NCBI GenBank assembly: GCA_012295275.1
Contig: CM022667.1
Span: 6,887,832 to 6,917,831, forward strand
DNA length: 30,000 nucleotides
Source: Chrysomallon squamiferum
Taxonomy: Eukaryota; Mollusca; Gastropoda; Neomphalida; Peltospiridae
Direction: 5' to 3'
Shown: positions 21,701 to 30,000 of the stretch, one piece after another
Position numbering within the stretch: position 1 is the first letter of the stretch
How the letters are laid out: each line of letters opens with the position of its first letter
The notes under the pieces: model-generated
Seen by the model: only the letters and a program-made list of their open reading frames with translations
The model's database searches: none
What the model was told of the DNA's origin: nothing
Position numbers and translations under genes: made by a program

Positions 21701-22241
21701 CTCAGTGACATTTCTCACTAGATTCAAATATAGACACTTGAGATGTTTCTTATAATAATGTCTAAAATTTACATACACAAACACAGATTTGATAATTAGT
21801 TCTGTACATAACAAAAATAATGATTTTGTATAGATATGAAAAGTTGATGTCTATCTACTTTACAATCTTCAACCTGAGAAAAATATTTTATTCTTAACTC
21901 CAGATGTACATAATTGCTTTATTTTATCAGCTACACTCTTTCAAACTGCTGGTCTTGTTTTAATTATTTAATGTTATTGTTGTTGTCATTTTTGATTATT
22001 TTATATTCATTGATGATTAGTGGTGTGTGCTGTACTTGAGATTCACTTGAAAGAAAGCAATGACTGTTTTTTCCTGTTCTAACAGGGGGAGCGAGCTACA
22101 GGTTATGGGGCGGCACTGTTGCCAGTGGTGTTTGGCAAGTTTTCTGACAATGCTCTGTTGAAGTCTCTGTCACCTGACATCTTCACTTCATCAATGGATG
22201 CAGGAGACACTAATTCACCTAAGAAACAGCGTCTACAATAA
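14555..22241 (+). CDS. NPEPL1: M17 leucyl-aminopeptidase family protein, NPEPL1 ortholog (complete, 12 exons)
   Basis: Coding exons: 14555-14698, 15606-15788, 16136-16393, 16865-16946, 18182-18324, 18498-18575, 18835-18935, 19267-19321, 19849-19930, 20525-20688, 21528-21638, 22086-22241. The phases all match and total 1557 nt, 518 residues plus stop, close to vertebrate NPEPL1. M17 enzymes remove N-terminal residues from peptides with two metal ions, normally in the cytosol. The ligands and catalytic residues are all present with the family spacing: K256, D261, K268, D279, D338, E340 and R342, in VGKGIVFDTGG, IKSK, MKRDCGG and NNTDAEGRL. The N-terminus (MASLKFSKVL) follows an acceptor at 14535 and 19 nt of leader. 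One oddity is Cys in LCIK where Ser is usual. The C-terminus ends PKKQRLQ, basic as in vertebrates. Confidence 0.95.
14943..15605 (+). repeat. 36-bp minisatellite filling intron 1 up to the acceptor
   Basis: About 18 copies of ATTATTGGTCTGCTGTTTGT followed by TTTTAAACATATTGTA. The last copy changes AAAC to AGAC and so provides the AG acceptor at 15604-15605; its T-rich half is the pyrimidine tract of exon 2. One earlier copy (AG at 15208-15209) carries the same change and is a decoy. Because 36 is a multiple of three, frames stay open on both strands without meaning. Confidence 0.95.
15981..16163 (+). repeat. 62-bp tandem triplication spanning the exon 3 acceptor
   Basis: Three copies of a unit run from TTGAATTAAGTTAGA through the acceptor (TTTATGTAG) into the first 27 bases of exon 3 (ATAATCTGTGAGCGCAGTGA and on). 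Exon-like starts lie at 16012, 16074 and 16136. Only the last continues into coding sequence (YASACAVAR); the first two run into TGA after 11 codons. Confidence 0.95.
17010..17068. repeat. (CA)n microsatellite in intron 4
   Basis: A pure CA run, about 60 bp downstream of the exon 4 donor. Confidence 0.95.
17415..18181 (+). repeat. 38-44-bp minisatellite in intron 4, ending at the exon 5 acceptor
   Basis: About 15 complete copies of a unit containing GTTTAGGTATCTATGTAAAT and AAGTTAAAATGTTGATAT. Early copies are 43-44 bp (with AATATTTGAAT), later ones 38-39 bp. Each unit holds a copy of the acceptor (TGTTTAG) and the first 9 exon bases (GTATCTATG in the best copies); the real exon 5 departs only after that. 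A MITE interrupts the array at its left end. Confidence 0.95.
17452..17541. mobile_element. 90-bp Tc1/mariner-type MITE
   Basis: The ends are inverted repeats: CAGTGGGACCTTGAG on the left and CTCAAGG-like TCAAGGTACCACTG on the right; over the outer 14 bases there is one mismatch (CAGTGGNACCTTGA). The element is flanked by TA on both sides (17450-17451 and 17542-17543), the target duplication of Tc1/mariner elements. There is no coding capacity. It sits between two copies of the intron 4 minisatellite unit, so it inserted into the array. Confidence 0.8.
18707..18735. repeat. Poly(A) tract in intron 6
   Basis: 29 consecutive A residues. No retroposed sequence is recognisable before it. Confidence 0.9.
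20413..20524 (+). repeat. 42-bp repeat (2.7 copies) ending at the exon 10 acceptor
   Basis: Two full copies of TATTTTCAGTTACTTTTGTA plus CTCATTAACATTGATACATCAG (20413-20454 and 20455-20496). A third, altered partial copy then runs into the acceptor TTGTTGTCATTCAG at 20524. Each unit contains AG dinucleotides after T-rich tracts. Confidence 0.9.
20705..21310 (+). repeat. About 42-bp minisatellite in intron 10, acceptor-like units
   Basis: Roughly a dozen copies of a unit containing TCTTTTACTTCAGTGTTATTT followed by an AT-rich part (GATATCTTCTCAAATATGG or AATAACTTCTTAAATATGT). The array starts within 20 bp of the exon 10 donor. TTTTACTTCAG resembles a 3' splice site, but the true acceptor is 220 bp further on at 21527 and is not part of the array. 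The right end is degenerate. Confidence 0.85.
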
Positions 22242-22242
22242 A
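22237..22242 (+). terminator. NPEPL1: AATAAA overlapping the NPEPL1 stop codon
   Basis: The last codon, stop and next base read CAATAAA, so a consensus poly(A) signal overlaps the stop. A T-rich stretch (about 22258-22272) follows at a suitable distance. If used, the 3' UTR would be very short; other AATAAA hexamers downstream (for example near 23275 and 23662) are alternatives. Confidence 0.35.
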
Positions 22243-22333
22243 ACCTACATATACAGATTTTTTATTTTTTAGTCTTCATAAATGTTGTCAGTTTTCTTAC
22301 AGTGATTGTTTCAATACTTCATCATCATCATTA

Positions 22334-22366
<33 letters not shown>

Positions 22367-23147
22367 GGTTATTACTAGTAGTATTAATTTTCTTCTGTTT
22401 GAAGTGTAATGTTTTTTACTGTTTAAAATCAGTAAACTTTGTTTCTTACTACAAACCAGGGTTTGCTTAAAATCAGTTTTACAAAGTATAAGATAAATGT
22501 AAGAACACGTTTTACCTATTTTTAATAAGTAACTGATGTAAGAGTATTCACATTTATTAGATATACCATAACTAACCTTTTTTTTACCTTCTTTCCTTTT
22601 TCCTTTTGTTTTGTTATTTTTTTTTTTTTTTTTATGGTAAAATGAAATCTCAAACTGGCTGGCACCAGTACTTTCATACAAAACAATTTTTCCAAAACAC
22701 ACAGAAGAGTATTTCTTTATTTTTGATGTATTTTAAATTCACTTGTCAGTAAAAACTGAAACATTTATTTATGACAATCTTACCAATTTTCTTTTGGAAC
22801 AGTGATTCTTATGATTATGTAAACAATTTTGTGCATGTATCACTAATATATATATTTCAATATGTGGTTTATCTTAATGGATTAGCAGAAAAACGTTTCA
22901 TGTGACAAGAGTTGTTTCCTATGAAAACAGTAAATAACATCACTTGATATGTAGTGAGAAATCTGATCTTCTCAGTCAGCTCTTACTACAAGCAGTCTTA
23001 CTGAGCAAAACCTCATAGAAACATCAGTTTAATAGTACACATGTAGGTAAATGTTTTCTTGATAATGTAAACAACCTCGCAGTTAATTTTTTGAAAATCA
23101 GTCACCAATGTCATACATGCATAAAGTCAGATATAAACAAATATAAT

Positions 23148-23178
<31 letters not shown>

Positions 23179-24253
23179 TTTAGAAAATAATGTTTTCTCT
23201 TTTGTCTGTCATTTATTTCCAATGAAATGTGTGTGTGTGAGAGAGAGAGATTTAGGTTTTCAGGATCTATACAGAATAAATGTGTAAGGTTTTATTATCA
23301 GAGGTCAGGTGTTACTTGTGTTGATTTATAAATGTGTGTATTTGGATTTTTGATAATTTAATTACAGTGATTTTAGTTTGATTATTCCTAACCAAGAAAG
23401 TAAATATTACTTAAACAAAAATGTAATATAAGTAAATCATTTATCAGAATATTCTTTACATTTTTAATTCATGTATTTATTTTAATTGATTAGCAGAAAC
23501 ACAAAAACATAAGATAAAACCATGTTTAGTTTAATGTGATTTTTTTTTTTTTTTTTTAATCATTTATTAAATTCTCAGTGATTTTTTACAACATAGTTAA
23601 TATCATTTTATTATGATTAATTATCATTTGGTACTATTTTGTATTACCTGTATTGCCAAGAAATAAATGAATAATAATGTGTTTATGAATGATGTTTTAA
23701 AGTGTGGTGATTATATGAGTTAATGTAATAAACAGGTTATTGTAACAATCAGTTTGTTGTAATGTTGGGAGCAGGTTTTTGTGTGTGTTTCTGACTTGTT
23801 TATTGATGTGTGCCATGTCGTCCACTGTCCGCGTTTCTCACTGCCTTGGCGTTTCAAACTTAAATCTTACAATTTGTAGTACGAGCCTATTTTCGTTTTA
23901 AAAACAATATATATATAAAGATTCCTAAATCAGTAAATATAGTACCTTATTTGTGAACTTGTTAAATAAAACATTAAACATATTTTAAGTTTCATACTTG
24001 ATAATGTTAACAATTTTCAAATGTTACTTGAAAAACAAAACAGACGTGCGTATTTACATATTGTGTCACTTGTTACCTCCCTTTATTCATCGTTGATTCA
24101 CGCTACCCACACTTTCTGTTTGACAGTTACATGATTAAACATCAAGACGGGTTTTAATTCATGCTGCCTTAAATGAATCATTATATATATATACATACAT
24201 ACATATATGTATATATTATATACACACACACACGCATATGTATATAAATAATC
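22243..24253. other. AT-rich intergenic stretch between convergent genes
   Basis: Contains the 3' flanks of the aminopeptidase (plus) and aquaporin (minus). Seen: TCA/TTA triplets at 22322-22367, T and A homopolymers near 22617-22634 and 23541-23558, an AT run at 23155-23180 and an ATAC/AC run at 24183-24245. TTTATT at 24082-24087 is a possible minus-strand AATAAA for the aquaporin, about 170 nt past its stop. No coding frame is supported. Confidence 0.6.
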
Positions 24254-25545
24254 TCAAGAAGTTTGATCTTCCGTCCTGTTAATTCTTCCGTTTGCGATTG
24301 TTCTGTTAAGACTGACATCAGTACGTCGTCGGTTTATTGTCATCTCAACATTGCTGATGTTGTCGTCGCTGTAATCTGCGGACGTGATACATGCCATCGT
24401 TTTTTTCATGGATGCATTTGTGGCGAATAAATTGTCGTAGAGAACACCGGCAACGACAGCGCCAAAAATAGGACCGAGCCAAAACACCTGAAAATAGTTA
24501 ACTTGTTTACTACCATCACCTTGACAACTTTTCAAATCTAAAATAAAATGATTATAACATCAAGAACTTGGGTCTAAGAATTGTAAAAATGAAATTATTA
24601 AAAATAAAAAATGAAAATATTACTAAAAATGAAACGTTTTCCTTAAGTTAACTTTAATTAATTAGGAATAATTATTCTGCAAATGTAAGATAATAAATAA
24701 AAATTAAAACAGATTGAAATAATTACCCAGTGATGTTCCCACGAGTCCATTATAATGGCTGGTCCCAGACTCCGAGCTGGATTCATACCCGCACCCGTGT
24801 ACTGAAACTAGAACATATTTACCTTCATACTCATATGCGTGTTTGTGCGTACATACACATCACTATTACTACTACAATCAAATAACATTCAAATTAAAAT
24901 TCATATTTGACGTTTTTGCGATGACGTCATAATACTCACAGCCCAGATGACGTTCATGACGACAACGAGGCCCATGGTGAGCGGTGTGGAGCTGCCGAGG
25001 TCAGCTCTGTGGCGGTCGTACGAAGCGAACAGGGCGAGAGTGAAAACAAACGTAGAGAGAAACTCGACACCAAAGCCTTGTGACACTGAAATCTGTGAGG
25101 AAATTGTCGTCGATCCCAGAGTTCCACGTTTCAGTTCTGGGGTGAGTCCCACTAGGACCCCGGCCCCCGCCGTCGCACCCATACACTGAACAACACAGTA
25201 GAGAAACGTTTTCAGAAAACTCATTTTGCGGGTGCAGAACATTGCTATGGAAACCGCAGGGTTGACGTGCGCGCCGCTGACGTGGCTGAAGCACCACGTT
25301 GCTGTAGCCGTGGCGAGTCCGTAGCCGACTGCTACGTCTGAGACAGCGCGGACGTTGTCCGAGTCCAGACTGACAGAACAGCCGCTGACAAACATCACCA
25401 GCACAGCACAACCAGTGAACTCAGCCAGCAGTTCCTGCAAGACGTGAGACGAGGAGTTCAAGTCTTTAGCTCGAAACAGAATCCTCAGTCGTCCACGCAA
25501 ACTCTTCACCTTGCCAGCTCTCGAGTTTTCTTCTGTACTGGGCAT
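24254..25545 (-). CDS. AQP: Aquaporin (MIP family), complete, three coding exons
   Basis: Minus-strand exons 25545-24940, 24807-24727 and 24487-24254 join in phase 0 to 306 residues. Two NPA boxes are present: GAHVNPAVS (N95) and GAGMNPARS (N211), with six membrane segments in the usual order. Residues after the second box (NPARS) and FW in helix 6 (VFWLGPIFG) are classical-aquaporin features. The selectivity-filter positions, aligned to AQP1, read Y75, V199, A208 and R214 instead of F, H, C and R. The start at 25545 is preceded by GCTGCAGTG, so a 5' UTR intron is possible. The second exon has two in-frame acceptors 6 nt apart (TAG TTTCAG); the outer one restores the family length with AFQYTGAG. 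The C-terminal tail of about 60 residues is polar and lacks a family motif I know. Confidence 0.95.
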
Positions 25546-25548
25546 CAC

Positions 25549-27380
<1,832 letters not shown>

Positions 27381-28553
27381 ATGGAGGAAACAAACCCAGG
27401 TACGTTTACTTCGCTCTTTATTTCTTTATACAGTTTTTGATTTTGTAAAGGATTTCGTTTGTGTATAGGTCTGAGTTCGTGTTTGTGAGAGGGTGAGTGA
27501 ATGTGCATGTGTGTGTTTTGTAGATGTGTGTTGTTTGTTTTGTGAATATATATTGTTTGTTTTTGTGTATGTGTGTGTGTGTGTGTTGCGTGTGTTTGTG
27601 TTATGTGTGCACATGTGCATGTGTTGCGGATTGGTGGTATATGTATATATGTGAGTGCATGTGTGTTTGTGTTGCATGTGTATTTATGTGTTTATTTGTT
27701 CGTGTATTGCGTGTTCTGCATACGAGTATTTATGTCACACACTGAAAGGAATGTATCCCAGTCTGAAAAGGCTAACAGGCATCAGCTAACTCATTATATC
27801 GTAATCCGCATAACGCGCAATCCTTTCAAATCAAACTCGCTGCTAATATTTCATTGCCGGGCTCACTATATCCTGTAAACAAAGTCGAACAAACTCATTT
27901 TTATGTTCAAACAGCTTTTGTTTCTTTGTGAATTATATCAAAGTGACTCACGCGACCACAGACTTTAGGTGTATCTGGTGCTTTGTTTACTCGTTTTCTC
28001 GCCTCATATTTTGCTGTATTTAAAATCAGTTCTGGCTGAGCACACAACACGTCAGAATCTGGTAATACAAGTTTAAAGTGAACATGGTCTAAAAAGAAAA
28101 CGATGTATCAAAAATATTTGTACAAAGATATTTCAATAATTTCTACATTAATGACTGAGATACACAGATAAATACGTGTTTGTCGCTAAGCCAGCCATGG
28201 TGACATAAAAGCCAGCGTGAATTAACTCATAACAACGTCAGTGTAAAAGTGTCATCATCATCATTGTAATATTTTTGCTTTTGTTGTTATTGTTGTTGTT
28301 ACTGTTGTTATTGTTGTTGTTACTGTTGTTGTTGTTGTTGTTGTTGTTATTGTTGTTACTGTTGTTGTTACCGTTGTTGTTGCTGTTAAAGATGTCAGGT
28401 ATCGCGGGAACAGCAATGGAACTCGAGGAGAGACTAAAGCAGGAGATGAGCGAATCGTTGTGGAGGAGGTAGCGTTGAAGAAAGAAGTTGGACTGATCGG
28501 TGGAATAGCGCTAATTGCTGGGACAATGATTGGTTAGTTTCTCTCTCTCTCTC

Positions 28554-28586
<33 letters not shown>

Positions 28587-29063
28587 GTCTGTCTCTCTTA
28601 CTCTCTGTCTGTCTGTCTCTCTCACTCTCTCTGTCTGTCTCTCTCTCTCTGTCTGTCTCTCTTTCTCTCTGTCTATCTCTCTCACTCTCTGTCTGTCTGT
28701 CTCTCTCACTCTCTCTGTCTGTCTGTCTCTCTCTGTCTGTCTCTCTTACTCTCTCTCTGTCTGTCTCTCTCACTCTCTGTCTGTCTGTCTGTCTCTCACT
28801 CTATGTCTGTCTCTCTCACTCTCTCTGTCTGTCTCTCTCACTCTCTGTCTGTCTGTCTCTCTCTCTCTCTGTCTGTCTCTCTCACTCTCTCTGTCTGTCT
28901 CTCTCACTCTCTCTCTGTCTGTCTCTCTCACTCTCTCTCTGTCTGTATCTCTCTCACTCTCTCTGTCTGTTTGTCTGTCTCTCTGTCTGACTGTCTCTCT
29001 CTTTCTCTCGCTATCCTTTTCTGCGTCGCGTCTCTGTTGCTCTGTCTCCGTTTGTCTGCCCCC

Positions 29064-29137
<74 letters not shown>

Positions 29138-29729
29138 GAATAGTATTTGTATTTTGTAGGTTCTGGTATTTTCATTTCACCGACTGGTGTTCTGTTGGCC
29201 ACTGGTTCTGTTGGACTCAGTCTGATTGTATGGGCAGGTTGTGGCATTATCGCAATGTTAGGTAAGTAACAGTAATTTACGACGTCATCACAATTCTATT
29301 TGTGACGTCATTACAATGCTAGGAAGAAAAATAATGACATTACACAATGTTATATAAGAAGCTAGCGTTGATACGTTGCTGTGTCTACGAATGCAACAAT
29401 TTCGTGATTTTAACGCGCTGTTTATACACTTGACAATTTGTATGATCTGTCGTAGTCAAACTATTGTTATATATTTATTTCTGTAGGTGCGTTGACGTAC
29501 GCTGAACTGGGAACGCTGATAACGAAGTCTGGCGGTGAGTACAGCTACATCCTCGAAGCGTTTGGACCAATCCCTGCTTACCTGTACGCGTGGACGTCGG
29601 TGATTGTGACGAAGACGTCGTCCATTGCGATCATCTGTCTGGCGTTTGCCGAGTACGTGTTCGACCCAGTCTTTGATGACTGCGGACCTCCTGCTCTCGT
29701 GAAAAAACTACTAGCAGCCGCAACCATCA
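27381..29729 (+). CDS. SLC7A9: SLC7 light-chain amino-acid transporter, b(0,+)AT-like, 5' part
   Basis: Exons 27381-27399, 28392-28532, 29160-29261 and 29487-29729 join in phase (1, 1, 1, then 1 at the last donor) to 168 residues; the gene continues past the window. SLC7 light chains are 12-segment exchangers of neutral or basic amino acids that pair with an SLC3 heavy chain. Visible: a polar N-terminus (MEETNP...), [12 protein letters not shown], then helix 1 with the substrate-binding GSGIF motif ([14 protein letters not shown]). This is followed by [43 protein letters not shown] and CGPP. GPIPAYL and the CxPP segment favour SLC7A9 over LAT or y+LAT. The next residues after LAAATI are outside. 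The start was chosen because it is the only ATG that keeps frame through exon 2; the upstream ATGs at 27320s stop at once. Confidence 0.9.
27484..27720. repeat. TG-rich low-complexity region in SLC7 intron 1
   Basis: Imperfect TG/TGTT repeats with GTGCATGTG variants; frames here have no coding character. Confidence 0.85.
28277..28390 (+). repeat. (GTT)n tract abutting the SLC7 exon 2 acceptor
   Basis: GTT/GTTA/CTGTT triplets run to within two bases of the acceptor AAAG at 28388-28391. The repeat provides the only T-rich tract before exon 2. The Leu-run frame that continues into the exon is in the wrong phase and hits a stop. Confidence 0.9.
28540..29134 (+). repeat. (CT)n/(CTGT)n satellite filling SLC7 intron 2
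   Basis: Repeats start 7 nt after the exon 2 donor (GTTAGTTT) and fill almost the whole 627-bp intron, with higher-order blocks of CTCACTCTCTCTGTCTGT. The pure CT part (29063-29134) ends in TCTCAG, a strong-looking decoy acceptor 25 nt before the real one at 29159; using it would give a stop within eight codons. Confidence 0.95.
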
Positions 29730-29848
29730 GTAAGTATTGACGTCACACTCTCCGCTAGTCTTCAGTAATGACGTCATAAAAACATAAGTAACAATATATT
29801 TTACAAAGCAAAGATGTAGCGATTCTTTTACTGTTTGTATCAATAAAA

Positions 29849-29856
<8 letters not shown>

Positions 29857-29937
<81 letters not shown>

Positions 29938-29962
29938 CTCTCTCTGTCTGTCTGTCTGTATA
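29857..29962. repeat. (CT)n microsatellite in SLC7 intron 4
   Basis: A CT run ending in CTTT and CTGT variants. The Arg/Glu frame on the minus strand is a product of the repeat. Confidence 0.95.
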
Positions 29963-30000
29963 TATTTGTGTGTGTGTAACATATTTAAATGATATGGTTA

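Noticed and set aside
24947-25411. Frames of 80 and 136 codons overlapping the aquaporin
   Set aside because: They are shadow frames of the larger aquaporin exon, which has a clear family match.
28392-28472. ATG at 28392 ([10 protein letters not shown]) as the SLC7 start
   Set aside because: That frame reaches a stop within the exon; only the phase set by exon 1 (MEETNP) continues into the transporter.
28530-29159. 209-codon Ser/Leu/Cys-rich frame
   Set aside because: It is the CT/CTGT satellite of SLC7 intron 2; the flanking exons read in phase across it.

Overview
The window is animal nuclear DNA: AT-rich, full of micro- and minisatellites, with short exons in long introns and GT/AG junctions. 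The protein families and the expanded secreted immunoglobulin-like locus suggest a lophotrochozoan, most likely a mollusc and perhaps a gastropod. This rests on family resemblance read by eye; no search was run.

Layout. (1) Positions 1-9000, minus strand: a tandem locus of immunoglobulin-superfamily (IgSF) genes. One apparently intact gene reads from a signal-peptide exon (6636-6576) through four phase 1-1 Ig-like exons (5098-4748, 4171-3815, 3201-2845, 2251-1895) to a hydrophobic C-terminal exon (1517-1451) and possibly a short tail exon (927-885). Upstream of it lies a decayed copy (8600-7336) with a truncated Ig exon, and at the left edge a relic signal-peptide exon (185-129). The Ig units alternate A-B-A-B, so the array grew by copying a two-exon block, and one unit is a mosaic. 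(2) 9000-14500: mostly AT-rich non-coding DNA, with a broken RTE-type retrotransposon (12035-12790) that contains a 19-bp minisatellite, and a less AT-rich, promoter-like patch near 13700. (3) 14555-22241, plus strand: a complete 12-exon M17 aminopeptidase, orthologous to NPEPL1, 518 codons. (4) 24254-25545, minus strand: a complete three-exon aquaporin, 306 residues. (5) 27381-29729, plus strand: the first four exons (168 residues) of an SLC7 light-chain amino-acid transporter closest to b(0,+)AT; it runs off the right edge.

The most unusual feature is in the aminopeptidase gene. Four of its introns carry tandem repeats placed on the 3' splice acceptor. In introns 1 and 9 the last repeat unit supplies the acceptor itself. 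In introns 2 and 4 the units also copy the first exon bases, giving rows of decoy acceptors. A 90-bp Tc1/mariner-type MITE sits inside one of these arrays. A fifth intron holds an array of acceptor-like units just after its donor.

The genes do not form a pathway. The IgSF locus is a candidate fast-evolving recognition or secreted-protein family; the aminopeptidase is cytosolic housekeeping; the aquaporin and the SLC7 carrier are membrane transporters. All exon joins were checked by hand for reading phase, and those of the aminopeptidase, aquaporin and SLC7 genes are phase-consistent throughout.
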